Source: Novipirellula galeiformis (GTDB taxonomy: Bacteria; Planctomycetota; Planctomycetia; Pirellulales; Pirellulaceae). Taken from it: a stretch of DNA of 64,000 nt. Below are positions 18,299-27,679 of this stretch, piece by piece (position 1 is the first letter of the stretch; each line of letters opens with the position of its first letter). The notes under the pieces were generated by a model, which saw nothing but the letters and a program-made list of their open reading frames with translations, did no database searches and was not told the origin of the DNA. The position numbers were made by a program, and so were the translations under genes. Where the stretch lies: NCBI RefSeq assembly GCF_007860095.1, contig NZ_SJPT01000002.1, positions 1 to 64,000 on the forward strand, read 5' to 3'.

Positions 18299-19162
18299 AT
18301 GTCTTCAACTACCACCAGCTCCAACTCCTGGCACGGTTTTAAATCCGCGACACTTCCTGATGTTCCCAAATGGGTTGTTGTCATGGGGCGATTTGGGCAT
18401 ATCGCTAAGGGGGTCGTGTATGCGATCATGGGCTTTCTCGCTTTCAAGGTCGCGATCGGCTCTGGAAGCGACATCGAAGGGTCACGTGGCGTGATTCGTG
18501 AGATCGGGCAACAACCCTACGGGAAAGTTTTGCTCGGGGTGGTTGCCATCGGTTTGCTAAGTTACACCGCGTGGCGATGGGTCCAATCGGGATACGACAC
18601 CGACGGTGCGGGATCGGATTCCAAGGGCATCGTCAAACGCATCGGTTATGCTCTGAGCGGACTTAGTTATCTGATGCTGGGAATCTTCGCCGGCACGTTA
18701 GCGTTGGGAACTTCATCCGGATCAGGCGAATCGAGCGACTCGCAAAGCGTAAGCCCGCTGCTCGCGACGACATGGGGACAAGTGCTGCTTGGAATCGCCG
18801 GAACGATCGTAGTCGCCGTTGGGTTCTACTTCATCTACAAGGGATACCAAGCAAAATTCATGGAGAAGTACGACCTGGCAAGCATGAGTGAGACGTTACG
18901 TGAAGCGGCTTTGCACGCAGGTCGATTGGGACTGATCACCAGAGGCATCGCCGTCATTATCATTGGCGGTTTTCTGTTCAGTTCCGCCGTTTCCGGTACA
19001 GGTGATGGAGAGATCAGTGGGATGAGTGATGCTCTTGCTGCAATCGCTGCCCAATCGTTCGGGAAAGTTCTGCTGGGAATCACAGGCTGTGGGCTGATGT
19101 GTTACGCGGCCCACATGATGATGTTGGGTTGGTTTCGGCAATTCAATGTGGCAAGCGAATAG
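18299..19162 (+). CDS. DUF1206 family membrane protein
   Basis: 287 residues, preceded by GGAGAG at a good distance. The sequence shows three successive repeats of about 85 residues, each with a pair of hydrophobic helices and a recurring pattern (GRFGHIAKGVVYAIMGFLA; KRIGYALSGLSYLMLGIFA; GRLGLITRGIAVIIIGGFLF, each followed by a G.VLLGI.G helix). This six-helix, three-repeat layout is that of the DUF1206 family, whose biochemical role is unknown. The protein should be in the inner membrane. A very short Pmp3-like membrane gene follows 96 bp downstream, which suggests a common link to membrane stress, but that is inference. Confidence 0.85.
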   Translation: MSSTTTSSNSWHGFKSATLPDVPKWVVVMGRFGHIAKGVVYAIMGFLAFKVAIGSGSDIEGSRGVIREIGQQPYGKVLLGVVAIGLLSYTAWRWVQSGYDTDGAGSDSKGIVKRIGYALSGLSYLMLGIFAGTLALGTSSGSGESSDSQSVSPLLATTWGQVLLGIAGTIVVAVGFYFIYKGYQAKFMEKYDLASMSETLREAALHAGRLGLITRGIAVIIIGGFLFSSAVSGTGDGEISGMSDALAAIAAQSFGKVLLGITGCGLMCYAAHMMMLGWFRQFNVASE

Positions 19163-19258
19163 TCAATGATGGCACGCCGATTGCTACCGATTGTTTTCGT
19201 TACATACCGATTGCTTTAGCGATCGGGTGCGAATCAACCTACGTACGAAGGAAGACCA

Positions 19259-19438
19259 ATGTCCACTCAAGTCGCCACCCAAAATACCCTTGTTAAAGTC
19301 ATCTTGGCCATCCTGCTACCACCACTCGCCGTCTTCATGAACTCGGGTCTAGGGACTCAGTTCTGGTTGAATCTGGTCCTGACGATCGTCGGTTTCTGGA
19401 TTGTCGGAGTGATCCACGCACTGATCGTGGTTCTGTAA
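19259..19438 (+). CDS. Pmp3/YqaE-like (UPF0057) small membrane protein
   Basis: A 59-residue protein with two hydrophobic helices. ATG at 19259 follows GAAGGA. The pattern VKVILAILLPPLAVF, then a short loop and FWLNLVLTIVGFWIVGVIHAL, matches the UPF0057/Pmp3 family, whose hallmark is an A.LLPPL.VF first helix and a W..N..LT..G..PG..HA second helix. Family members in plants, yeast and bacteria are induced by salt, cold or membrane potential stress. It lies just after the DUF1206 gene in the same direction. Confidence 0.8.
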   Translation: MSTQVATQNTLVKVILAILLPPLAVFMNSGLGTQFWLNLVLTIVGFWIVGVIHALIVVL

Positions 19439-20060
19439 AACTGGTTCAATTCAGCATGTGGACGTTAGACGATCCGAATCTTAGCGACGAGGTGGCGACG
19501 ATCCGCACCATCGATAAAGCGGATGGTCCTTGAAGCGGGTGGCATTGAGTTTCCAATGAATCGCATTTCAACCACCGTTGAAGGTGATTGAAATGAGATG
19601 GCGAATGTCATTTGCGAGTGCGATGCCAACCTGCGTGAACATCAGGTTCGCGGCCTGACGAACATTTCGATCGACGACGATCCATGACGACGAGCCATAG
19701 CGGAGACCTATCCCGCAGTTTACAGCGACGGCACGACCCGCTGAGTCCAATTCGCCAGCTCGGAACCAGTGATGCAATCAGCGAGTGTAGAATCCATTTA
19801 TGGCGGTATCGGATCCCACGCTAGCACAATAAAAAAATGGACGTGGGATTCCAGGCGTCGCTGCGTTCGCCAGTTGTAAGGCCCGTGCCCATTGGCCAGC
19901 TTTCGCTGGCCGGCGTGTGATTGGCCGGTAGGAGCCGGTCCTACATCTCACCTCATTTTTGAATAGGCTCTAGCGGTGCCACGACTTGATCGGATTGGGG
20001 GCTGGGGGGCCGAATCCTGTTTTATCGATCCCAGCTTGTCGAAGTATTTCGATTGGGGCG
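19439..20060. other. Intergenic DNA with two REP-like hairpins
   Basis: No supported gene. The hairpins GGCCAGC-TTTC-GCTGGCC (about 19893-19911) and GTAGGA-GCCGG-TCCTAC (about 19928-19944) stand next to each other and look like REP-type extragenic palindromes. Another such sequence (CCGGTT-GA-AACCGG) occurs near 58190. Confidence 0.45.
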
Positions 20061-21515
20061 TCAATCGATCAGGTTTTCTTCGCCGTCATCCTCTGCTTCA
20101 TCGGAGTGCCGCTGGATTTCGTCCGACATGCTGCGCAGGTTGCCTTCCCCCTTGCTCGCATGGACTGTGTCGGCGAATCGTTTTTGTGAATTCGGCTTCC
20201 GGTTGTCGGCAACGGCACCGCGCTGTGTTTGCACCCTGTCCGGTTGTTCTCCTGACAACATTGCCACGGGCACTCCGTTGGGGAACACGACTTCACGTGC
20301 TTCATCGGGCATGCTGATATTGGCTTGAGTCAATGCCGCTTTGGCAAGACGCATCAAGGCGCTGCTTACTGAGGCTGCGTCGAAACGTTCGCCGTCGAGC
20401 CAAAACAAAACTTGCAAATTTACGGTTGATGCACCTAGCGACTCAACCAACACGAGCGGTGCCGGATCGTCTAAAACGGATTCGTGCTTTATCAACTGTT
20501 GAAGAACGATCTCTTGCGCTTCGGTTACCGAGTCGTCGTAGCCGATCCCGATGGTGAAACGCTGTCGCAAGCGTGGCGAAGAAGAGTAGTTGATGATGAC
20601 CGATTTGTAGATCGTGCTGTTGGGAATTTGAATGTGATTACCGTCAAGCGTCAGCAACAGAGTTCCGCGAGTCGTCACCTTACGGACGAAGCCTTTGTAG
20701 CGGTCCAATTCGATCAAATCGCCGACGTTGAAGGGGCGATTCAAACTAATCAACACGCTGGAAAGGTAGTTCTCTGCAATATCACGAAACGCGAAACCGA
20801 GTGCGATGCCGACCAATCCCGTACCACCGAGTACCGTGACCGCCAACCGGCTCAGACCTGACACCTTCAATGCGATGTAGAGTCCGATCAGCATCACCAA
20901 CACGGCAACAACGCTGGCAATGACTTGCTGCAACAGTTGGCTGTCGATTCGCCGCGCCGTCATGCGACGCGCGAGTGATGCTAACAGTTTAGCGACCCCG
21001 TACGACAAGAGCATGACCAGCGTTCCCACCACCAGCAGCGGGATCAATTGAACTAAATCACGTGCAAGCTGTTTTAATTGAACGACAGCCGGTGAGACAT
21101 CCCAGACCGGTCTTGCTTCCACCGAAACATTATTCACGACGGCAACCACATCGGTCGTGCGCTGCGCGACTCGTTCCGCCCAATCGCGATGTTGCTGAGT
21201 ATCGGCAACTCCATTCAGAAAGACGACGCCTTCGTCGGTGGAAATTTCCACCGAATCAAACCAGCCCGTCGCATTGAGTATGCGCTCCAAACGCCCCGAA
21301 ATGTCCACGTCTTCGGTGACCGGTTGGACCTCAATCTTATCGGGGGCTTCGATCACCTTCTCCTCGTCCTGCGGTGGCTCGATAGCCGCTTTTGGATCTG
21401 CGTCGCGTGGAATCACGTCCTGCGGATTCGCAGTCGCGATACCAAGTGCATTGCCGACGAACACGAAGACCACCGATAACATGATTCGGCGTGATGCGAG
21501 GTGCAAATGTTTCAT
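20061..21515 (-). CDS. BON-domain mechanosensitive channel (MscS family)
   Basis: 484 residues from the ATG at 21515, chosen because it yields a signal peptide (MKHLHLASRR then a hydrophobic core to IATA); the frame extends to 21560. A BON domain (about 69-134, with GRLERILNATGWFDSVEIS and VFLNGVADTQQHRDWAE) precedes three membrane helices (about 157-175, 196-216 and 222-245). The last is the Gly/Ala-rich pore helix (LGGTGLVGIALGFAFRD). The MscS beta domain follows (NRPFNVGDLIELDRYKGFV; IQIPNSTIYKSVIINYS). The C-terminal ~80 residues are hydrophilic. The channel should open under membrane tension to release osmolytes; the periplasmic BON domain may touch the outer membrane or peptidoglycan. 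The zinc-ribbon/bPH2 gene lies upstream on the same strand. Confidence 0.9.
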   Translation of the reverse strand: MKHLHLASRRIMLSVVFVFVGNALGIATANPQDVIPRDADPKAAIEPPQDEEKVIEAPDKIEVQPVTEDVDISGRLERILNATGWFDSVEISTDEGVVFLNGVADTQQHRDWAERVAQRTTDVVAVVNNVSVEARPVWDVSPAVVQLKQLARDLVQLIPLLVVGTLVMLLSYGVAKLLASLARRMTARRIDSQLLQQVIASVVAVLVMLIGLYIALKVSGLSRLAVTVLGGTGLVGIALGFAFRDIAENYLSSVLISLNRPFNVGDLIELDRYKGFVRKVTTRGTLLLTLDGNHIQIPNSTIYKSVIINYSSSPRLRQRFTIGIGYDDSVTEAQEIVLQQLIKHESVLDDPAPLVLVESLGASTVNLQVLFWLDGERFDAASVSSALMRLAKAALTQANISMPDEAREVVFPNGVPVAMLSGEQPDRVQTQRGAVADNRKPNSQKRFADTVHASKGEGNLRSMSDEIQRHSDEAEDDGEENLID

Positions 21516-21630
21516 GTTGACCGCGATTCGGTTCGTTGGAACTGCTGATTCAAAATTCATTCACGAACTCATGCCGGCGATACGCGGTGCGGTGGGCATC
21601 GCGTGCTGCGTGGCACTGCAACAATAGTTT

Positions 21631-22314
21631 TCATGCTTGGTTTTCACGAATGTGTTCGATGATTCGTTCGGGTTGCGGCAGGCGGCGAGCCACCACTTCC
21701 AAATCATCTTGGCCGGAGCTAGAAATGCCGACGTCGCCAACATTTAGCAATCGTTGAATGAACGTTTGGTTGAGCTGAATGTTTCGCACGTCGTCGTGTT
21801 GAACCTCCGATGTCTGGCGAGACACGATGCCTTCGCAATAAATCGTTCGATCATTCGTTACTGTCAACGTCGTGAACTGGCTTAATAACATCCAGCGACC
21901 GATGACGGCGGCCACGGTTAGCAGCGTGATCAGACAAAACCACGTCAACAGCGACACGGGCCCAAGGGCCATTGTTTCGTTCAAAGAGTAACCCGCCAAC
22001 GACATCCCCGTCACCGACATTAGCATGAGCACGACGGCGGCGAGAGCGACAATGGACAGAACGAGTGTCGCTATGGGGCGGGCACGAAACACAACCGGGT
22101 GGACTTTGACAAGGGTTCGTTCGCCAAGTTCGGATGTGCTGCGAGTTTCGCGAGGTTTACTTTCGACTTCGCGAACCGACGACACCACGGCGGTCGGCAT
22201 TTCCACCTCGAATGGCTTCTCGCAACTCGGACAAACCAGCGGACCGTCAAGATGCTCGATCGTGGTATCGACTTCGTGTTTACAATTGGGACACTTAAGG
22301 GTGAGGACTTGCAT
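21631..22314 (-). CDS. Zinc-ribbon and bPH2 (DUF304-like) membrane protein
   Basis: 227 residues. The N-terminus is a zinc ribbon (CPNCKHEV, then CPSCEKPF), followed by a polar linker, two membrane helices (about 83-105 and 125-148) and a bacterial PH-like domain (TTLTVTNDRTIYCEGIVSRQTSEVQHDDVRNI in parts, RLLNVGDVGISSSGQ). The motif order IVSR...E..H.DVRNI is characteristic of bPH2/YdbS-YdbT proteins, which sit in the membrane and have no settled molecular function. It lies 70 bp or more upstream of the BON-MscS gene in the same direction, so the two may form an envelope operon. Confidence 0.8.
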   Translation of the reverse strand: MQVLTLKCPNCKHEVDTTIEHLDGPLVCPSCEKPFEVEMPTAVVSSVREVESKPRETRSTSELGERTLVKVHPVVFRARPIATLVLSIVALAAVVLMLMSVTGMSLAGYSLNETMALGPVSLLTWFCLITLLTVAAVIGRWMLLSQFTTLTVTNDRTIYCEGIVSRQTSEVQHDDVRNIQLNQTFIQRLLNVGDVGISSSGQDDLEVVARRLPQPERIIEHIRENQA

Positions 22315-23089
22315 GGTGAGTCGTATCGGCGTTGGAGGAGAAGGGGGAATGCAATCCCTTTATCGGAGATGCACTTGATGTGCCGATCGGGAGCCGAGCT
22401 TTTGCCAAGCTCGGACATCTAAGAGCTCGGCGTCGAACAAGCTCGGCGTCGAACGATTCAGCCAAGCGGTTTCGCTTGTCGACCTCGTGAACACGTTAGC
22501 GAGCTCATCCAAACCGATGCCTGATGCGTGCATAGCATCGAGCAATCGCGTTTCAGCCGACGTAGCCGCGTCGATGGTTCGCGTTACGCGAACGCAGGCG
22601 CCGTTCTTGTCCGCGCACTTGTGCGTCGCCCCTCATCGTGGAGATCGCCTCAACGATCGTTCGCTGACGCAGGCACCTCGGTTGCTTATCCACCAAGTTG
22701 GTCGCACGGGGACCAGAGAGCCGGAGACCAGAGCAGCGGGAGGGACAGAGAGCCGGGGACAGAGCAGCGGGAGTGCCGGGGACAGTGATCGCACGGAAAT
22801 CCGCTGAGCGTTGAGATCTCAATTGGGCTGGCGGACATCAGGTTTTGATATTTTTTAACCTCCCATTTTCTAACCGTCTCATCCGGTGCCCCGCATCGGT
22901 GGCACGCCCGCAGCAAAATGCTCTGTCCCCAAGCACTCGCCGCAAAATGCTCTGTCCCCAAGCACTATATTCACTGTCCCCAAGCAATTCATCGGGGAAT
23001 GCGTCGGAAATGATTGCCCACGAATCACGCGAATCCGCGCGAATCGACTTTTGCTGGGTGACACCAATTAAATTCGTAATGAAACGATT
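22315..23089. repeat. Repeat-rich intergenic region: GGGGACAGAGCA family copy 1
   Basis: From 22778 (GGGGACAGTGATCGCACGG) to about 22990 lies a copy of a ~150-210 bp repeat. Its other copies are at 25845-26004 and 26301-26460, with a diverged one at 25123-25262. It contains the conserved stretch TAACCTCCCATTTTCTAACC and ends in repeated TGCTCTGTCCCCAAGCA words. Upstream, GGGACAGAG and GACCAGAGAGCCGG words form a degenerate run (about 22715-22780). No coding capacity is evident, apart from a minus-strand open frame (22360-22545) that I cannot assign. Confidence 0.65.
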
Positions 23090-23126
23090 GAAAAAAGGCT
23101 TGGTAGGATTTTCGCCTACCAAGCCT
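23090..23126 (-). terminator. Intrinsic terminator of the DUF11 gene
   Basis: Read on the minus strand: a perfect 12-bp stem (AGGCTTGGTAGG / CCTACCAAGCCT) with a 7-nt loop, followed by TTTTTT. It lies about 70 bp after the stop codon of the DUF11 protein and is a canonical Rho-independent terminator. Confidence 0.9.
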
Positions 23127-23195
23127 CCATAATCGTGGCCAAGATTCACTCAAGCTCGCTAACTTAGAGTGGTTGCAGTGAACCGTTGCTACACA

Positions 23196-24884
23196 TTATT
23201 TGGCCGCTTGATCGAACAGGCGAGTCGATTCTTCGACGGTCACTTCTTTATTGAGCGACTGACTATTGAGCATCGCGGCGAAGCGAACGTCGCCATTACC
23301 GGTGCACTTGACCGTGACCTTGTAGTCGGCACGGTCCCCTGCTCGCATAGTCTTGATCGGCTTAAAGGTGATCGTCGATCCATCGACACTATGCTCGGTT
23401 GGTCCCTTGGCACTCACAAACTCAAGGCCTTTGGGTACTTCAGCCTTTAGCGTCACGCTGCTGTCGTCGGCATCGCCTTCGTTCCAAACTCGGATCGAAT
23501 AAACAACGTTCGACTTTTTGGCAACAGGATCTTCGTCGTCAAGAACGACCATTTGCATGGCAGCCAGACGCACGACCTCGGCGCGTGCCATGGCCATTGA
23601 CTCCGTTTCGCTCTTAGCATCGGCTTGGTCGTCAGCGGCGTCGACACTACAGAGGTAGCGAGCTACGACCTTGGTGGGTAGTGTATCCACGTCGCCGGTT
23701 CGCACGGCATACTCGAAAACGGCGGTTTGGCCAGCTTCCAAGCGTTCGATCGTGAACGATTTGTCGCTCATTGCAAGCTCGACGTCGTCGCCGTTTTTGC
23801 CCTCGTTTTTGTCAGCCGAACCTTGCTTGGCTTTTTTTGCATTTTTCGCCATCGTTGGCACGTCTTGCGATTGATCGCTTGACTTACCGGACGATTGATT
23901 CGAAGACTGCATTGTTGGTTCGCTGAAATCGACTAGGTTGCAGGCCTCGGGCCAGAACACATTGACACGAACGTCATCGGCCGCTGCATTGCCGGTGTTG
24001 GTCACGTGCGCGGTGAAAGTAGCGAGTTGTTCACCGTACAAACGATTCGGTCCATCGACCTGAACCGCCAAGTCGGCAGCAATCACCTCGGTCGTGGTCT
24101 CTTTGCTACGTGACTTTAGGTCACTGTTTTCAGCTTTAGCAATCGCGCGACTGCGGAACGAACCTGGCTTGCTAGCATAAACGCGAGCGAGGAAGTTGCG
24201 AGTGTCACCAGCCTTGAGACCGTCAACTTCAAACTTCAGTGTTTCGTCGCCATCGATGGTCGCCAGTCCATCCCCTAAAGTGTCGGTCACTATGAACGGC
24301 CCGACATCACCGCTACCTGCGTTCTTGACGGAGTATTCAAGCTCGATCACGTCACAGCGATCGGCTTGTTTGGGCGCCACCTTGGTTAGCTCGAGTTGTG
24401 GCTTGACGACTTGGCTGGTTAAACAGATCGCAGGCATGTAGTTGACGATGGCCAAGCAACTTCGCAGTTCGCCTACTTCATCAGCCGAAGCTGTCACGTT
24501 AACCGTTTTGCTTTCACCCGGTTTGAGCATCGCGATCTTCATCTCGCTATTACGCTTGCCCTTTTTGTCCTGCTTGGACTCAACGCTTTGCCTGGACTCA
24601 GCATCCTTAGATCCTGTCGACGTCGTTTCGACTGAAAAGCCTTTGGCCTTCAATTGCTTCAGTTCGATATCGTGAATCGTCACATTGTCTGAAGCGTTCG
24701 TAATTTTGACGGTGTAGGTGAACTCTTCACCGACGCGAACTTCTTCGGGCATGTTCGCGGTTAGTGTCAACAGACCATCTCCTGTGGAGAGGGTTTCCTC
24801 GGCTTGCGCGGTAATGGCGATGCAGGACGCTGCGGCAAGTGCGGCGGTCACTGATGCGAGCCGCCATGTGCTTCTCTTACTCAT
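23196..24884 (-). CDS. Exported DUF11-repeat surface protein
   Basis: 562 residues with a signal peptide (MSKRSTWRLASVTAALAAAS, cleavage likely after AQA). The mature part has four beta-sandwich repeats of the DUF11/conserved-repeat type, recognisable by patterns such as EFTYTVKITNASDN, VIELEYSVKNAGSGDVGPF, LATFTAHVTNTGNAAADDV and VVYSIRVWNEGDADDSSVTL. Lysine/serine-rich low-complexity inserts separate them (for example NAKKAKQGSADKNEGK). Such repeats form extended stalks at the bacterial surface. The paired cysteines (CLAIVNYMPAIC) may form a disulfide. A clear intrinsic terminator follows, and the gene stands alone between repeat-rich regions. No catalytic domain is visible. Confidence 0.82.
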   Translation of the reverse strand: MSKRSTWRLASVTAALAAASCIAITAQAEETLSTGDGLLTLTANMPEEVRVGEEFTYTVKITNASDNVTIHDIELKQLKAKGFSVETTSTGSKDAESRQSVESKQDKKGKRNSEMKIAMLKPGESKTVNVTASADEVGELRSCLAIVNYMPAICLTSQVVKPQLELTKVAPKQADRCDVIELEYSVKNAGSGDVGPFIVTDTLGDGLATIDGDETLKFEVDGLKAGDTRNFLARVYASKPGSFRSRAIAKAENSDLKSRSKETTTEVIAADLAVQVDGPNRLYGEQLATFTAHVTNTGNAAADDVRVNVFWPEACNLVDFSEPTMQSSNQSSGKSSDQSQDVPTMAKNAKKAKQGSADKNEGKNGDDVELAMSDKSFTIERLEAGQTAVFEYAVRTGDVDTLPTKVVARYLCSVDAADDQADAKSETESMAMARAEVVRLAAMQMVVLDDEDPVAKKSNVVYSIRVWNEGDADDSSVTLKAEVPKGLEFVSAKGPTEHSVDGSTITFKPIKTMRAGDRADYKVTVKCTGNGDVRFAAMLNSQSLNKEVTVEESTRLFDQAAK

Positions 24885-25481
24885 GATATGTCCCTTCGAT
24901 TGGAGTGAAGTGATCGGTTCGGCGACGAGTAAACAATCGAACCAAGAAGTGAGCGGGACTAACGCTCCCGTGCTGCAGACTCTCTCTCCACCCGCAGATG
25001 CCGTGCCGCTAGTCTACGATCGAACCTCGGCTACCTTGATCGATTCGTCTTTCTCGAGCCTCTCGTCAAAGCTCCTGGTCTCGCCTGTTCTTTATCGAGA
25101 ATGACAGCAAGCGAATAAGAGAGCCTGGGACATTGAGCCTGGGACAGTGAGCTCACAGAAATTCGTTGAGAACGCATAAGGCAAATCGGCTGGCCGGCAC
25201 CAAGCTTCGTCATTTTCTAACCTCTCCTTTTCTAACCCTCTCGTCCGGTACCCCGCCGTGATGCTACGCCAGTAACAGTACGCACTGTCTCGCCGAGAAT
25301 CCTGTCCCCAGGCATCCGAGCAGTAGCGTAGCCATGAGCAGCGGCGCCACAGTACCAGAGGGACACAGCATCTTTCCGGAGTGAGGTTCCAGAGTTGTTT
25401 GATTTTCTTTGTGAATTCTGTGTCTTTTTTTGGCTAGAAAAATAATCGACGATGCCACTCACCAATGCACCGCAAGCGTTT
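24885..25481. repeat. Intergenic DNA with diverged GGGGACAG repeat
   Basis: No gene supported. The portion 25123-25262 resembles the GGGGACAG family: GCCTGGGACAGTGAGCTCAC, then TTTTCTAACC and CTCGTCCGGTACCCC. CCTGTCCCCAGGCATCCGAG follows at about 25300. The copy is too diverged to align end to end by eye. Confidence 0.5.
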
Positions 25482-25759
25482 TATCGTCTGCGGAAAAAAT
25501 AAGTCAGTTCGGCCACATCTTCGGAGGACGTGATTCCATCGTCACAAAGGATGTGACAGATCGACCAGAGTTTGACGACGATATAGAAAGGTTGTGGCAG
25601 GGAGATGGGCTAGTCACGAAAGGGCACAAGGGACACAAACGAAGAAAAGAAAGAGCTTTGAGCGGACGTACTTCTATATGTAGAAGCTTGGTCCGCCAAA
25701 GTTGATTCGCAGGCCGGGGGCGAAGCGGGCGGCTTTGAGGTAACCGAGGATTTGTGGGA
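25482..25759 (-). pseudogene. Fossil defence fragment copy 1 (GxxExxY tail + HsdM head)
   Basis: A ~278-bp block duplicated at 26012-26290. On the minus strand, 25759-25674 encodes QILGYLKAARFAPGLRINFG and GPSFYI before a stop. This matches the C-terminus of GxxExxY-family proteins (..LL.YLK..GL..GLLINF..P). Further on, 25604-25481 encodes FYIVVKLWSICHILCDDGIT and ELTYFF before a stop, matching the N-terminus of type I restriction HsdM proteins (KLW..C..LRDDG.....Y...LTYLLFLK). Both pieces are far too short to function. Confidence 0.6.
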
Positions 25760-25770
25760 TGTCCGCATCA

Positions 25771-25859
25771 GAAAATCAAGGACAGGAAAATCAAGGACAG
25801 GAAAATCAAGGACAGGAAAATCAAGGACAGGAAAATCGGGGACGGAAAATCGGGGACAG
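25771..25859 (+). repeat. 15-bp tandem repeat GAAAATCAAGGACAG
   Basis: Four exact copies start at 25771, 25786, 25801 and 25816, followed by two variants with CGGGGAC (25831 and 25845). The last merges into GGGGACAGTGATTGCACGG, the 5' edge of a GGGGACAG-family copy. The array therefore seems to have grown from the edge of that repeat. Confidence 0.9.
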
Positions 25860-26004
25860 TGATTGCACGGAAATCCGCTGAGCGTTTGAGATATCAAATG
25901 GGCTGGCCGAAACCAAGTTTTGATATTTTTTAACCTCCCATTTTCTAACCGTCTCATCCGGTGCTCCGCATCGGTGCCGCGCCCGCAGCAAAATGCTCTG
26001 TCCC
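25845..26004 (+). repeat. GGGGACAGAGCA family copy 2
   Basis: Begins GGGGACAGTGATTGCACGG, shares AATCCGCTGAGCGTTTGAGA and TAACCTCCCATTTTCTAACC with copies at 22.8 and 26.3 kb, and ends CAGCAAAATGCTCTGTCCCC. The opening GGGGACAG and closing CTGTCCCC are inverted complements, so the element has short inverted ends. Confidence 0.8.
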
Positions 26005-26011
26005 CCAGCTC

Positions 26012-26290
26012 TATCGTCTGCGGAAAAAATAGGTCAGTTCGGCCACATCTTCGGGGGACGTGATTCCATCGTCACAAAGGATGTGACAGAGCGACCAGAG
26101 TTTGACGACGATATAGAAAGGTTGTGGCCATGGAGATGGGCTAGCCACGAAAGGGCACAAGGGACACAAAGGAAGAAAAGAAAGAGATGTGAGCGGACGT
26201 ACTTCTATATGTAGAAGCTTGGTCCGCCAAAGTTGATTCGCAGGCCGGGGGCGAAGCGGGCGGCTTTGAGGTAACCGAGGATTTGTGGGA
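26012..26290 (-). pseudogene. Fossil defence fragment copy 2 (GxxExxY tail + HsdM head)
   Basis: Second copy of the block at 25482-25759, nearly identical apart from a few substitutions and small indels. Minus-strand 26290-26205 encodes the GxxExxY-like end (PQILGYLKAARFAPGL, then RINFGGPSFYI and a stop). Minus-strand 26135-26011 encodes the HsdM-like start (FYIVVKLWSLCHILCDDGIT, then a stop after ELTYFFRRR). The two halves lie in the order expected if a GxxExxY gene preceded hsdM on the same strand. The duplication includes the adjoining GGGGACAG repeat, giving a ~530-bp tandem period. Confidence 0.6.
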
Positions 26291-26300
26291 CAGGAAAATC

Positions 26301-26512
26301 GGGGACAGTGATTGCACGGAAATCCGCTGAGCGTTTGAGATATCAAATGGGCTGGCGGACATCAGGTTTTGATATTTTTTAACCTCCCATTTTCTAACCG
26401 TCTCATCCGGTGCCCCGCATCGGTGCCGCGCCCGCAGCAAAATGCTCTGTCCCCCAGCTCTCGTCCCCCAGCTCTCACCAACCACTGTCCCCAAGCACGG
26501 TCCCCAAGCATG
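26301..26512 (+). repeat. GGGGACAGAGCA family copy 3
   Basis: GGGGACAGTGATTGCACGG to CAGCAAAATGCTCTGTCCCC, closely matching copies 1 and 2, followed by extra words CTCTCGTCCCCCAGCTC, CACTGTCCCCAAGCAC and GGTCCCCAAGCATG. It runs up to the stop codon of the sialidase-like gene. Confidence 0.8.
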
Positions 26513-26515
26513 ATG

Positions 26516-27679
26516 TCAGTGAAGGTTGAAACGAAAATAGAGGAGGTCCGCCTGCTCGTGGCCGTCGATCCGGGCCCGCTCGGTGAAGACGACAAGGTAT
26601 TCTCCATCGCCGATCTGCGCGATCGTTGGATATCCGTAGAAGTTCATGTTCAACCGCCGCTTCGGCTCGAATTCCTCGACTGCCCAAGGGCGTCGCAGAT
26701 CGTATCGCTGAGTCCAGTTCTGCGACTTTCCTACCACGTCATCAGGATCGGCCGTGTAAATCTGCAGCCCTTGTTGGTCGTTGGGCAGCGAGTAGCGAGT
26801 ACTGTTGAGCGCGATCAGCAGATCACGATCGTGATCGTAGATTAGTTGCGGAGCAGCGCCCCAGTGCTGGTCCGGCGGGATGTTGGTCGGCTCGGGCTCG
26901 GTCCATGTTTTCCCGTTATCGTGGCTTTCGATCTGGAGCAGCGGGTGCCCCTGCTCGCGTCGGTCGTCCCGGATCAGCGCAAGCATGCGGTCGTTACCGC
27001 ACCAAGCGCCGGCGATCTCGGTCAACGCATACTTCCGATTGTCCGTCACGAGCCGACGGTTGTCCCACGATACACCGTCGGGACTGGACGTGATGTACCG
27101 CCGACACCCCAACATCATGTATCGCTCGATATCGGGGTTGTAGAACATCTGCCCCGTGCTCCAGACACCGGGGATCCCGCTCTGCTGTGGGTCGGTCCAG
27201 GCCTCAGAGACTTGAGGCTCCGTCCACGTCTTTCCGCTATCATCGCTGTAGATAAAGTATCGCCCTTCTGTCTTCCCATCCTTGGCGAGGTGTCGGAAGA
27301 ACACGACGATCCTGCCATCCCTGGTGACGCCTCCATGGACGTTGCGGTCATCATATTGGTCGCTGTTGTAGACCGTTTCGACCTGCCCCCACCGGTCCGC
27401 CTCCGGATCGTAGGTCATTCGAACAATGTGTCCGTTGGTGCCCGTATGGTCTCCCTGGATGCCAGGATCGAGGCGAAAGATCAGCATGATGCGCCCATCG
27501 GCGAGCGGCGCGAGGAACCCCTCGGACGTGTGGTCATCGCTGAACAAGACTGGCTTGATCTCGGTGGTCCGCAGCGTCCCTTCCTCGTTGGCCGCGACAG
27601 CACTCTGGCTTAGAGCCAGCAGTAGAACTCCGGCCAAAACCCTAGGGGTGACAGTAATAAGCGGCGTCTGTTTGGTCAT
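26516..27679 (-). CDS. Exported sialidase-like BNR/Asp-box protein
   Basis: 387 residues from the ATG at 27679, which has GGAG about 9 nt upstream and begins a signal peptide (MTKQTPLITV, then VLAGVLLLALSQSAVA). The mature part is a six-bladed propeller-like fold with Asp-box motifs SDDSGKTW and SHDNGKTW, a repeated W-rich blade pattern (DPEADRWGQVETVY; SQNWTQRYDLRRPW) and charged Arg/Asp residues in the putative active site (GRIMLIFRLD, RDGRIVVFFR). It belongs to the exo-sialidase/BNR-repeat clan often used by planctomycetes on sulfated or sialylated glycans; the actual substrate cannot be told. Its 3' end abuts GGGGACAG repeats. Confidence 0.8.
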   Translation of the reverse strand: MTKQTPLITVTPRVLAGVLLLALSQSAVAANEEGTLRTTEIKPVLFSDDHTSEGFLAPLADGRIMLIFRLDPGIQGDHTGTNGHIVRMTYDPEADRWGQVETVYNSDQYDDRNVHGGVTRDGRIVVFFRHLAKDGKTEGRYFIYSDDSGKTWTEPQVSEAWTDPQQSGIPGVWSTGQMFYNPDIERYMMLGCRRYITSSPDGVSWDNRRLVTDNRKYALTEIAGAWCGNDRMLALIRDDRREQGHPLLQIESHDNGKTWTEPEPTNIPPDQHWGAAPQLIYDHDRDLLIALNSTRYSLPNDQQGLQIYTADPDDVVGKSQNWTQRYDLRRPWAVEEFEPKRRLNMNFYGYPTIAQIGDGEYLVVFTERARIDGHEQADLLYFRFNLH

